Assembly: GCF_013404075.1 (NCBI RefSeq)
Contig: NZ_JACBJQ010000010.1
Location: 62,001 to 126,000, forward strand
Direction: 5' to 3'
Source: Mycolicibacterium vinylchloridicum
Lineage (GTDB): Bacteria; Actinomycetota; Actinomycetes; Mycobacteriales; Mycobacteriaceae
Length of the DNA stretch: 64,000 bases
Within the stretch, counting starts at the first letter, position 1, and each line of letters begins with the position of its first letter. Positions 49,776 to 57,568 of the stretch are shown here, piece by piece. The notes under the pieces are model-generated. The model saw only the letters and a program-made list of their open reading frames with translations. It was not told where the DNA came from and did not search any database. Both the position numbers and the translations under genes were made by a program.

Positions 49776-50984
49776 CTACTCGGTTCCTGTTGTGACGGTG
49801 CCGGATTCGACCAGCGCGGCGATCTCCTCGGCACTCAACCCGAGCTCGGCCAACACAGCGGTGGTGTCGTCGCCGAGTGCGGGTGCGGGCTGGGCCGCGA
49901 CGTGTTCGCCGTCCACCGACATCGGCAGCCCCGGCGCCAGGTAGCTGCCGATCCTGGGCTGGGTCAAAATCGTGAACAACGGGTTGGCCGTCACCCGGGG
50001 ATCCTGCGCAACTTCGGCGAAATCCAGGTAGCGGTCCCACAACACGGAACTGGCCGACAGCGCGGCGGTCACCTCATCGGCGGTGTGCCTGGCGAACCAC
50101 GGCGCGAACAGGCCACTGAGCACGGCGCGATGTTCGTAGCGCTGGCCTTCGTCGTTGAAGTCGGCACCCAGCGCTTCGGCAACCGCGGCAACGGCTTTGG
50201 TGGTGCCGGTGAGGTCGGCGAGGTCACGGAAGTGCCGGTTGGTCAGCGCCACCAGCATGAAGGTGGCGCCGTCGCTGCTGGTGTAATCCTGGCCGTACTG
50301 GCCATAGATGGCGTTGCCCAGACGCGGGCGCTGCGTGCCGTTGACCATCGGCTCGGTGATGAAACCGAGATTGGCAGCGGTGGCCAGCGCGACGTCGTCC
50401 AGCGGCAGCCGGATGCGGCTGCCCTCACCGGTGGCATCGCGGCGGCGCAGCGCGACAAGGATCGCCAGCGCCGCATACAGACCGCAGCTAACGTCCCAGG
50501 CCGGCAGCACGTGGTTCACCGGGCCGCTCTGCGCGGGTGAGCCGGTGACCAACGGAAATCCGGTGGCCGCGTTGACCGTATAGTCCACCCCGGTGGAGCC
50601 GTCCCCGCGACCGACCACCTCCAGGTGAATCAGGTCAGGACACTGAGCACTCAGCTCGTCGTAGGAATGCCACTGCCGCCCAGCAACATTGGTGATCAGA
50701 ACGCCGGCATCGGCGATCAACCGGGCCACCAGCTGCTGGCCCTCCTCGGACCGCATGTCGGCAGCCACCGACCGCTTGCTCTTGTTGAGCCCTGCCCAAT
50801 AGATGCTGGTCCCTGTTTCGGTCAGCGGCCAGCGCTTGTAGTCCGCGGCACCGCCGACCGGGTCGACCCGGATGACTTCGGCGCCCAGCTGCGCCAGCGT
50901 CATCCCCGCCAGCGGCACAGCTACGAAACTCGAGATCTCAACAATGCGGACACCCGTCAACGACAGTTCAGCAGAAGCAGTCAC
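49776..50984 (-). CDS. Family III CoA transferase resembling 2-methylfumaryl-CoA isomerase (Mct)
   Basis: A 402-residue CaiB/BaiF-type protein. Segments such as AGMTLAQLGAEVIRVDP, GGAADYKRWP, YWAGLNKSKRSVAAD, VDYTVNAATGFPLVTG and NHVLPAWDVSCGLYAALA recall the intramolecular mesaconyl-CoA C1-C4 CoA transferase (Mct) of the 3-hydroxypropionate bicycle more than ordinary CaiB or alpha-methylacyl-CoA racemase proteins, by memory of that family. The catalytic aspartate expected for family III is in GRGDGS or VDYT. Start GTG 50984 (TASAELSLTGVRIVEISSF). It lies 101 bp downstream of the acyl-CoA dehydrogenase gene. Confidence 0.75.
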   Translation of the reverse strand: MTASAELSLTGVRIVEISSFVAVPLAGMTLAQLGAEVIRVDPVGGAADYKRWPLTETGTSIYWAGLNKSKRSVAADMRSEEGQQLVARLIADAGVLITNVAGRQWHSYDELSAQCPDLIHLEVVGRGDGSTGVDYTVNAATGFPLVTGSPAQSGPVNHVLPAWDVSCGLYAALAILVALRRRDATGEGSRIRLPLDDVALATAANLGFITEPMVNGTQRPRLGNAIYGQYGQDYTSSDGATFMLVALTNRHFRDLADLTGTTKAVAAVAEALGADFNDEGQRYEHRAVLSGLFAPWFARHTADEVTAALSASSVLWDRYLDFAEVAQDPRVTANPLFTILTQPRIGSYLAPGLPMSVDGEHVAAQPAPALGDDTTAVLAELGLSAEEIAALVESGTVTTGTE

Positions 50985-51085
50985 CCGACGAGTATGGCGG
51001 GTGGGTTGATCATCGGGTCGAAGGAGGCGTTCACGTTCGCCGTGCAGATGTGATGCCTCACGGACGTCATGCGTTCCGCCGCCGC

Positions 51086-52279
51086 TCAAAGAGCGTACTC
51101 CGACAACAGGTTTCTGCTGATGATGGACTTTTGAATTTCGCTCGTCCCCTCACCTATCAGCAAGAACGGCGCATCCCGCATGAGGCGCTCGATCTCATAC
51201 TCCTTGGAATATCCATATCCGCCGTGAATTCTGAAACTCTGCTGCGTCACCTCAGCGCAGAGTTCGCTGGCCATGTATTTGGCCATCCCAGCCGCCACGT
51301 CGTTACGCTCGCCAGAGTCCTTGAGCCGCGCGGCGTTCACCATCATGAGATGCGCCGCTTCGACCTTGGTCGCCATCTCGGCAAGTTGAAACGCAATGGC
51401 CTGGTGACTCGATATGGGCTTACCAAAAGTGTGCCGCTGCTGTGCGTATCGGACTGCCAGCTCAAAGGCACGCAATCCGACGCCGCAGGCGCGTGCCGAC
51501 ACATTGACCCGGCCGACTTCCACGCCGTCCATCATCTGGAAGAAACCCTGGCCGGGCGCATTGCCGAGAATGTCGTCTTCGCTGGCGACGTAACCATCGA
51601 AGATCATTTCGGTTGTATCGATGCCCTTGTAGCCCAATTTCTCGAGTTTTCCCGGGATCGTCAGACCCGGTTTCACTTCGCCGAAGCCGGCCGGCTTCTC
51701 AATCAGGAAGGTCGACAGGTTGCGGTGCCTGCTGTCGGAACCCTCTTCGGTCCTGACAAGGGTCGCCACCAGCGTGGATGTCGCTCCGTTGGTGAGCCAC
51801 ATCTTCTGCCCACTGATGCGATACGCACCAGCGGAGTCGCGGACGGCTCTGGTGCGGATGGCTGCGACATCAGATCCGAGTTCGGGCTCCGACATGGAGA
51901 ACGCTCCACGAATGTCACCCGTCGCCATCGCCGGCAGAAACCGTTGCTTTTGCTCGGCGCTGCCGTGTCGGCACAGCATGTACGCAACGATGAAATGGGT
52001 GTTGATCACCCCAGAAACACTCATCCATCCACGAGCAAGCTCTTCGACGCAGAGCGCGTAGGTCAGTAGCGATTCGCCCAGACCGCCATATTCCTCGGGA
52101 ATCATCAACCCGAACAGGCCCATTTCACGCATCGCCTCGACGATCTTCGTGGGATAGGCATCCGCACGCTCAAGCTCTTGCGCGTGCGGGATGATCTCCT
52201 TGTCGACGAAGACCCGGACGGCATCGACGATCTCGTACTGTGTCTCGGTGAGTCCGACCGTTTGCGCTAGTCTGGTCAC
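51086..52279 (-). CDS. Acyl-CoA dehydrogenase
   Basis: FAD-dependent alpha,beta-dehydrogenation of an acyl-CoA. The 397-residue protein has the classic layout: N-terminal helices, FAD-contacting GAFSMSEPELGSDVAAI and KMWLTNG, and the C-terminal region with IHGGYGYSKEYEIERLMRDA; the catalytic glutamate is in LLIGEGTSEIQ. The GTG start has GGGAG 8 nt upstream. Chain-length specificity cannot be read; the pairing with an Mct-like enzyme suggests a short or branched acyl-CoA. Confidence 0.93.
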   Translation of the reverse strand: MTRLAQTVGLTETQYEIVDAVRVFVDKEIIPHAQELERADAYPTKIVEAMREMGLFGLMIPEEYGGLGESLLTYALCVEELARGWMSVSGVINTHFIVAYMLCRHGSAEQKQRFLPAMATGDIRGAFSMSEPELGSDVAAIRTRAVRDSAGAYRISGQKMWLTNGATSTLVATLVRTEEGSDSRHRNLSTFLIEKPAGFGEVKPGLTIPGKLEKLGYKGIDTTEMIFDGYVASEDDILGNAPGQGFFQMMDGVEVGRVNVSARACGVGLRAFELAVRYAQQRHTFGKPISSHQAIAFQLAEMATKVEAAHLMMVNAARLKDSGERNDVAAGMAKYMASELCAEVTQQSFRIHGGYGYSKEYEIERLMRDAPFLLIGEGTSEIQKSIISRNLLSEYAL

Positions 52280-52393
52280 GCTTCAACTCCCTTCGTTGAG
52301 GTCCCGCGTCGCCCGTAGTCCCTCACGGGAGCGCCGCTTTGGTCGGCGGACACGCGCAATGTTGCGTACCGACAATAGCGGCTTGATGTTTTT

Positions 52394-52409
52394 GAGAACA
52401 ATCTCTCTC
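52394..52409. promoter_or_regulatory. Half-site pair GAGAA-N6-CTCTC upstream of acyl-CoA dehydrogenase
   Basis: One mismatch from GAGAA-N6-TTCTC, in the intergenic region 115 bp before the dehydrogenase start. TAACTTG at 52416-52422 is adjacent. One of four related sites in the 52-61 kb region. Confidence 0.4.
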
Positions 52410-52503
52410 AGACGGTAACTTGATTAGGGGTTAGGGTCGCGCGCCGTGCGGCTAAGGACCGCCGAACATGGCGTACCAAAGCCGAGCGATCGCTGCTAGT
52501 TAG

Positions 52504-52680
52504 CTACTTCATCTCGCGAACAAATTCTGAGCGCTCCCGCATGCGTTCCTGTGCCAGCTTGGCGATCATCTGCTCAAACGTATCCTCAGACTTGAACATC
52601 CGTCGAACGGTGCCGATGAGCATCGCCATCACCATCGTCACAGTTAGGCAGCAGATCACGAACGCCAAGCCCACTTTCAA
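52504..52680 (-). CDS. Small single-span membrane protein, function unknown
   Basis: A 58-residue reading frame from TTG 52680: an N-terminal hydrophobic helix (VGLAFVICCLTVTMVMAMLIG, about residues 3-23), then a charged helix with many methionines (QMIAKLAQERMRERSEF). The topology and abrupt switch from hydrophobic to amphipathic charged helix make it look real, although the start is weak. Upstream of the acyl-CoA dehydrogenase on the same strand. Confidence 0.5.
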   Translation of the reverse strand: MKVGLAFVICCLTVTMVMAMLIGTVRRMFKSEDTFEQMIAKLAQERMRERSEFVREMK

Positions 52681-52758
52681 CTAGAACGAATAGGAGCCAT
52701 CGCATTGAGGGTAGACCGGTGTGAAACCACGGGCAAGAGCGAACACCAGTGCAGGGAA

Positions 52759-53159
52759 ATGCACATTCTCACAGTGGCAACCTCTTTCCATTGCATCTGG
52801 CGGTTCGCTGTCGCTCTAGTCGCCGCCGCAGCAGGTGCGGCGTGGCCACAACTCTCGTCCACGCTGATGAGCCTACGCTCCATCATGTGCGTTACACCGT
52901 CGGCGCCAGCCAGCTTCTTGCCGAGATCTACCACCGCGATATGCACCCCGTGACCTTTGCCGACTATAGTCACGACCCGTACGTGCACTCCCCCATTGTC
53001 CAGGCCGATGTCGGGCCCGGTAAGCCGTGGGTGTTAGAGACGAGCCTCACCAATGCCGAGTACTGAGCGATGGTCGTGGCCACGACTCCCGCATTCCACC
53101 CCGAGCTAGCGGCCACCCGGAATCCTACGAAACGAGTAATTCTCGTATGCGAGAATTAA
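52759..53159 (+). pseudogene. Broken gene for a secreted mycobacterial conserved protein
   Basis: ATG 52759 with CAGGGAA upstream begins a signal-peptide-like stretch (WRFAVALVAAAAGAAWP). Near 52850 the similarity moves to another frame: HHVRYTVGASQLLAEIYHRD, TFADYSHDPYVHSPIV, VGPGKPWVLETSL, a pattern I recall from a family of mycobacterial secreted proteins of about 130-150 residues. At 53064 the expected tryptophan codon before AMV is TGA; the frame then continues AMVVATTPAFHPELA before decaying. So there is at least one frameshift and one nonsense change. Confidence 0.6.
53137..53158. promoter_or_regulatory. 9-bp inverted repeat TAATTCTCG-N4-CGAGAATTA
   Basis: Exact symmetry, containing TTCTC-N6-GAGAA at 53140-53155. 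It lies about 100 bp before the PaaI-type thioesterase gene. The best of the four related operator candidates. The 97 bp that follow (53160-53255) show no gene I can support. Confidence 0.55.
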
Positions 53160-53255
53160 TGGTTTCCGACTGGGAAGAGGGAGATATGCCGGCGGCGTAT
53201 GAACATTTCGTGACAACCAGCGACCCGAACATGGACACGACGCGAGAGGCAAGAA

Positions 53256-53714
53256 GTGACACAGGGCGAAAGAGCGGACGGCGGGCCAAGACCAATGCAG
53301 GTGAACATCCCCGGCCACTTATTCGCCCAGTTGCCGTTCTACGACGTGGCCGAATCGGACGATGCAGTGGTGGTTGATCTTCACCATAGGTCGGATCTGG
53401 TAAACACCCGCGGCGCCATGCAGGGCGGACTGATCGCCACTCTGATCGACGTCGCCGCCGGTCGGCTGGCGTTCAAGTTCTGCGACCCTCGAGCGGGTGC
53501 GGGCACAGCGGATATGTCAATCCACTTCCTGGCACCGGTGACTGAAGGTCCAGCCCGAGCAACGGCGACGCTCGTGCGTGCCGGGAAACGGCTGATCGTC
53601 GTCGATGTCGACGTCCACGACGTTGGGCGTGGTCGGCTTGCAGCCAGGGCGACCCTCAGCTTTGCTGTTATGGAGGCGCGAGTAGCAAAGGAGTCCGCGT
53701 CGGGGGCCGCGTAG
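53256..53714 (+). CDS. PaaI-type hotdog thioesterase
   Basis: A 152-residue single hotdog protein. The family helix with catalytic surroundings reads NTRGAMQGGLIATLIDVAAGRLA, followed by TADMSIHFLAPVTEGPARATATLVRAGKRLIVVDVDV. It probably hydrolyses a small or aromatic acyl-CoA. GTG 53256 preceded by GAGAGG; ATG 53298 is a less likely alternative. Confidence 0.85.
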   Translation: MTQGERADGGPRPMQVNIPGHLFAQLPFYDVAESDDAVVVDLHHRSDLVNTRGAMQGGLIATLIDVAAGRLAFKFCDPRAGAGTADMSIHFLAPVTEGPARATATLVRAGKRLIVVDVDVHDVGRGRLAARATLSFAVMEARVAKESASGAA

Positions 53715-53720
53715 CCATTT

Positions 53721-53756
53721 TGTATACGACTATGTAACTTGTATACAAGTATGTAA
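53721..53756. repeat. Two 17-bp direct repeats with an embedded palindrome
   Basis: TGTATACGACTATGTAA (53721-53737) and TGTATACAAGTATGTAA (53740-53756) differ at 2 of 17 positions and start 19 bp apart. The second overlaps the perfect palindrome ACTTGTATACAAGT (53737-53750). This AT-rich block stands out from its surroundings and resembles a tandem regulator binding site. It lies directly before the truncated P450. Confidence 0.6.
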
Positions 53757-53769
53757 TCTGCCCACAACC

Positions 53770-54281
53770 ATGGTCGTAATCAGCGTCATGGTTGCAGGCG
53801 CCGGCCACGAAACCACCACTCGCCTGATCGGTTTCGCCGGCCAGTTGCTCGCCGACCACCCGGTTTCGCGCCGTGAACTCGCTGACGATCGTGCACTGAT
53901 CCCAGGCGCCATTGAAGAGGTCTTGCGCTACGAGGCACCCTCACCGGTGCAGGCGCGCTGTGTGGCGCACGATGTCGAGCTCTACGGCCAGACTGTGCCT
54001 GAAGGCTCGGCGATGCTGCTGATCAACGGATCCGCGAATCGCGACGAACGCCACTTCGATGAGCCGGATCGCTTCAATATCCACCGGCGGGCAACCGATC
54101 TGAGCTTCGGGCAGGGTCTTCACTTCTGCTTGGGTGCTGCGTTAGCGCGCCTCAGACCCGCGTCGCCATCGAGGAAATTCTTAAGCGCTGGCAGGACTGG
54201 GACATCGACTACGCAAACGCCGAAAAGGCTCACACCTCGATAGTGCGGGGATGGGCCAAGCTCCCCCTGACGTTCAGTTAG
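53770..54281 (+). pseudogene. Cytochrome P450 remnant, 5'-truncated and frameshifted
   Basis: The frame begins inside the I-helix (MVAGAGHETTTRLIGF), continues through the ExxR helix (IEEVLRYE) and the heme loop FGQGLHFCLGAALARL, then shifts: the expected C-terminus (TRVAIEEILKRW, DWDIDYANAEKAH, GWAKLPLTFS, stop at 54279-54281) is in another frame, so one base was lost or two gained near 54155. The first 230 or so residues are absent. It abuts the direct-repeat block. Confidence 0.85.
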
Positions 54282-54303
54282 CGCTCAGCTGGGCACATCC
54301 GCG

Positions 54304-55233
54304 TCACCAGGATCGTATCGCCGCGACCAATGCCGCCATGACCTCGTTCGGATCGCCGGGTGCGTTCCGCGGCCACCAGGTGACTCGAAGATCTGTCACG
54401 CCGGATTGTGCCATTCCGTGGGCATATCGCGCCATCGCCCCGATATCTGCTCTGCCACCGGCGTCGACGATGCGGGGTATTTGGCCCACCACGCCGAAGC
54501 CATGCGGATCTCCACCGGCGTCGGCCACAGCCGCACGCATCACCCCTATCGCGCTCGCCACATCGTCGGCGGCGGGGCCCCACGGGATCCACCCTGAGCC
54601 AAAGCGGGCCAGCCTGCGCGCCGATGCGCGATTGACCGTTCCACTGACCCAGATCGGGATACCTTCCGGCTGAAGCGGTTTGGGCATTTGATGAATCCGG
54701 TCAAAGTTCAGACCCGGCGAGGTGAAACTGGCCTCGTCCCCACGCCAGAGCAATTGGCACACCTCGAGGGTGCGATCCAGCAGCCGCCCGCGGCCGTCGA
54801 AGTCAACACCGACAGCGTCGTATTCGGCACGCTGCCAGCCGACACCAACCCCGAGGTCGAGCCGCCCACCGGAGAGCACATCGAGGGTAGCCGCCGTTTT
54901 GGCCAACAGAGCAGCAGGTCGCAGCGCAGCCAACAGAATGTTGGTGCCCAACCGAATCCGATCAGTGCGCGCCGCCAGATAACTCAACGTGGTGAGCGGC
55001 TCAAGCCAGAGCCCGTCCGGGCTCGTCGGCTGAACCCCGCCTTCACGCCCCCCGAGCTCGGGACGCGCATACGACGTCAGATCACGGCCGAACGCCACGT
55101 GATCGGATACGACGATCCGATCGACACCCAGCGACTCGAGCATCTGCGCGTGTTCGACGAGGTGATTCCAGCTGCCGGGATCGCTCGCCTCGAACGAGGG
55201 CAGCGCCGAGGAGATCTGCACATTCGGGCTCAT
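54304..55233 (-). CDS. LLM-class F420-dependent oxidoreductase
   Basis: A 309-residue luciferase-like TIM-barrel protein of the type that uses reduced F420 in mycobacteria: LGVDRIVVSDHVAFG, RIRLGTNILLAALRPAALLAKTAATLDVLSGGRLDLGVGVGW and IPIWVSGT are family landmarks. The ATG overlaps the SnoaL gene stop (ATGA), so the two are coupled. Substrate unknown. Confidence 0.92.
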   Translation of the reverse strand: MSPNVQISSALPSFEASDPGSWNHLVEHAQMLESLGVDRIVVSDHVAFGRDLTSYARPELGGREGGVQPTSPDGLWLEPLTTLSYLAARTDRIRLGTNILLAALRPAALLAKTAATLDVLSGGRLDLGVGVGWQRAEYDAVGVDFDGRGRLLDRTLEVCQLLWRGDEASFTSPGLNFDRIHQMPKPLQPEGIPIWVSGTVNRASARRLARFGSGWIPWGPAADDVASAIGVMRAAVADAGGDPHGFGVVGQIPRIVDAGGRADIGAMARYAHGMAQSGVTDLRVTWWPRNAPGDPNEVMAALVAAIRSW

Positions 55234-55688
55234 CGCGCAGCACCGCCCATCTGCACGATTCGATCTTCGGTCGCGTCGATCAACACCGTCCTGCTGATGA
55301 TCCGCCAGTGATCGTCGGGGCCAATCCGGTATTGGTCCTGGTAGCGGATATGCATGACGAGGTCGTGGCCTTTGCCGTCGGCAAGCGTTGTGAAATGATG
55401 TGCTGTGCAGTGCACTTCGCCGCCGGCCCGCTCGCCGTTGAGTTCGTACAGACCCGGCGAGACCAGATGTGCGGTACGGGCCCAGCCGGCAACCATCTGA
55501 ACAACGGTGGCCAGTTGATCGTGGCCGGCAAGTACGACGGGCTCAGAACCGGGCTGCTCGATACGCATCATGGCGTCGGAGCCGAACACGCTGAGCAGCG
55601 CCTCGTGGTCGCGGTGGTCGATGGCCGAGGCGTAGCGCCGTGACAACACCTCGAGTTCCGGTACGCATACCGCAGAACGGATGTCCAC
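55230..55688 (-). CDS. SnoaL/NTF2-like protein
   Basis: A 152-residue cone-shaped NTF2-like fold: LSRRYASAIDHRDHEALLSVFGSDAMM at the start and a closing beta-sheet with HWRIISRTVLIDAT. Relatives act as polyketide cyclases, ketosteroid isomerases or dehydratases. AGGAGG precedes the GTG at 55688. Operon with the F420 oxidoreductase. Confidence 0.87.
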   Translation of the reverse strand: MDIRSAVCVPELEVLSRRYASAIDHRDHEALLSVFGSDAMMRIEQPGSEPVVLAGHDQLATVVQMVAGWARTAHLVSPGLYELNGERAGGEVHCTAHHFTTLADGKGHDLVMHIRYQDQYRIGPDDHWRIISRTVLIDATEDRIVQMGGAAR

Positions 55689-56009
55689 GTCGGCCTCCTG
55701 GTGCTTCGCTGGTCATGGCACGCCTGCTACGGATGCGGTTTCAACCGGTCTGCGGGACCATGGCTGGAAGACTCGACTGTGGCGACTTCGAACCGCGTTT
55801 ACGCACTCATGATTCCGCATAAGCATGACGTTCGTGGAGGAACGCAACATCACGATGCCCTTCGGTTGGTACGGCCTTAGACGTAGTTCCCTTGCTACCG
55901 AGCAGTAGATGACACAGCGGGACATCCAGACGAGGATCGCCCACCCCGTACGACAAACAGGTCGTCTGGACACCTCACGCAAAGTGTCCTCGGGGTGGCA
56001 GCTTGAGCT
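55689..56009. other. 321-bp gap upstream of SnoaL and the DapB-like remnant
   Basis: No coding frame of note. It should carry the promoter of the SnoaL-LLM operon (minus strand). AT-rich patches occur around 55800-55830, but no clear operator symmetry was found. Confidence 0.5.
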
Positions 56010-56439
56010 GTGTCCTTCAAAGTAGTGCATTGCGGCACAGGCAATGTCGGCTCGTTTGCACTCCGGCAGATAATTGACCATCCCGACTTGGAACTCGTTG
56101 GTCGCTACCTCAGCACACCCGAGAAGGTGGCGTGCGATTCGGGTGAGGTCGTCAGTATGGACCCGGTGGGCGTCACCGCGACCGACAACTGGGCCGATTT
56201 GGTCGCGCTGACGGCAGATCGCCTGACCTACTTCGGTAACACAGTGTGAGTTGTCGTTCCGTATCGAGGTTCAGGGAGACCCGAGTCTCGAGGTCGAGCT
56301 GTCCCTCGGCGATGACGGCAATGCCCTCAGACCGATGCCTGTGGTCAACGCGATCCCCGCGGTGTGCCAAGCTCGGCAGGTCCTGCTGGGCCCCGTGGAC
56401 GTGCCGCGTTATCGGAGTCGTAACACCGGAAAGCGGTAA
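56010..56439 (+). pseudogene. DapB-like dihydrodipicolinate reductase-family gene with internal deletion
   Basis: Residues from GTG 56010 read SFKVVHCGTGNVGSFALRQIIDHPDLELVGRYLS, the NAD-binding start of the roughly 350-residue mycobacterial DapB-like family, up to a stop at 56249 after only 79 residues. From 56251 the frame reads FRIEVQGDPSLEVEL, then VVNAIPAVCQA and LDVPRY-like VDVPRY, which is the C-terminus of the same family. About 200 central residues are missing, so the gene has lost its middle. Confidence 0.75.
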
Positions 56440-56518
56440 CTGGTGTGAGCCACTCCCCTACCGTGAGCACTCCACTCGACATCGAACATCGGGTGGGCGC
56501 CCTTGGCCCCCATTGAGT

Positions 56519-57355
56519 TTAGGCCGGCGGCTTCCCCGGCCCATCGAAGCCTGGGTAGCGCTGCGTTCCGCCCAGGCCGCCGTGCAGTGGCTGGTTGGGA
56601 TAGCCCGGGAATATCTCTTCGGTCGGACCGACGTTTTGATATCCGGCCAGCTTGGTGATGAGGTGCGGCAGGAAGACCGCCGCGTAGGTCACATGGCCGA
56701 CGACGATCACCGCGGCGATCGCCAACGCGATCGTCTTGCCCCTCGTCGACGTACGCTTGGCCGCCCACGACTCGAGCACTGTGCGGCCCTTCGAGTCCGT
56801 TCGGCCCATCAAGTAGGTGAACAGCATCATCTGCACACCCATCGCCAGCGTGTCATAGAGCGGGTACTGCCATTTCTCGCCTTCCCACAGCGCGAGCCCG
56901 CCTATCACGTAGCCGTACTGGGTTGAGCCGCCACGTGCCCCCAGAATCGCGTTGAACAGGAACGCCCAGGCACAGCCCACAACGAGGCCCACCGTGAGCA
57001 GCGTCCATGGCCGCCGCCAGTGGAACTTCGCGGCCAGCCATCGACCGATCGGGGCCCCTATAACGGCCGGCAAGACGAAGTAAGGGATGTAGCCCAGCGG
57101 TACCGAGGCGGGCAGGCCACCCCAGGTGTAGTTGAACGGCCACCACGAAGGCATCCGGGGCCACGACGGATCGAAGTTGGCGTAGCACGCCCAGTCGTAT
57201 GGTGCCTCCATCCACGAGAACGACAACGCGCAGACCGACAGCAACAGAACGGGATTCAGCCGCCTCTGTCGATAGCTCAGGAGTGCGCCGAGTAAAAGGA
57301 AGAAGACACCGCCTGCCCACGCGAAGATGACGGTGATCAGTGTCGCGGTGCTCAC
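56519..57355 (-). CDS. AveC-family (spirocyclase-like) membrane protein
   Basis: A 278-residue integral membrane protein with six or seven hydrophobic segments and the aromatic motifs SWMEAPYDWACYANFDPSWPRMP and WWPFNYTWGGLPASVPLGY that mark the actinobacterial AveC family. AveC is named for a Streptomyces avermectin spirocyclisation/dehydration enzyme; the mycobacterial members have no known reaction. The GTG start overlaps the stop of a tiny upstream gene by 1 nt. It is divergent from the TetR gene. Confidence 0.83.
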   Translation of the reverse strand: MSTATLITVIFAWAGGVFFLLLGALLSYRQRRLNPVLLLSVCALSFSWMEAPYDWACYANFDPSWPRMPSWWPFNYTWGGLPASVPLGYIPYFVLPAVIGAPIGRWLAAKFHWRRPWTLLTVGLVVGCAWAFLFNAILGARGGSTQYGYVIGGLALWEGEKWQYPLYDTLAMGVQMMLFTYLMGRTDSKGRTVLESWAAKRTSTRGKTIALAIAAVIVVGHVTYAAVFLPHLITKLAGYQNVGPTEEIFPGYPNQPLHGGLGGTQRYPGFDGPGKPPA

Positions 57356-57468
57356 TACTCAACCTTCTCGGGTGCGGCACCACGAGCCTCGGGGTCAAAG
57401 AAATACACCAATGCCCATATCAGGGCGATCAGGCCGAACAAAGTCCCGAGCATTATCAAGGCGCCCAT
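57355..57468 (-). CDS. 37-residue membrane protein coupled to the AveC-like gene
   Basis: ATG 57468 to TAG 57355. The protein has one hydrophobic helix (MGALIMLGTLFGLIALIWAL, 1-20) followed by VYFFDPEARGAAPEKVE. The stop TAG shares its last base with the GTG of the AveC gene (TAGTGA), a strong sign of translational coupling. Too short for normal gene callers; a membrane subunit or assembly factor for the AveC protein is an inference. Confidence 0.65.
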   Translation of the reverse strand: MGALIMLGTLFGLIALIWALVYFFDPEARGAAPEKVE

Positions 57469-57510
57469 GCGAGTAACCTTCCGACTGCACCGCTTAGATA
57501 CCGGCCACTT

Positions 57511-57541
57511 TTCAAGTTAAGATAGTGGGTACTTCCTTGAA
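57511..57541. promoter_or_regulatory. Divergent AveC/TetR promoter region with TTCAAG/CTTGAA inverted repeat
   Basis: TTCAAG (57511-57516) and CTTGAA (57536-57541) face each other across 19 bp containing TTAAGATA. This is the 100-bp gap between the small membrane gene and the TetR gene, the usual site for TetR autoregulation. Confidence 0.4.
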
Positions 57542-57568
57542 GAATGTCAACCACCCAGGTGCCCATCG

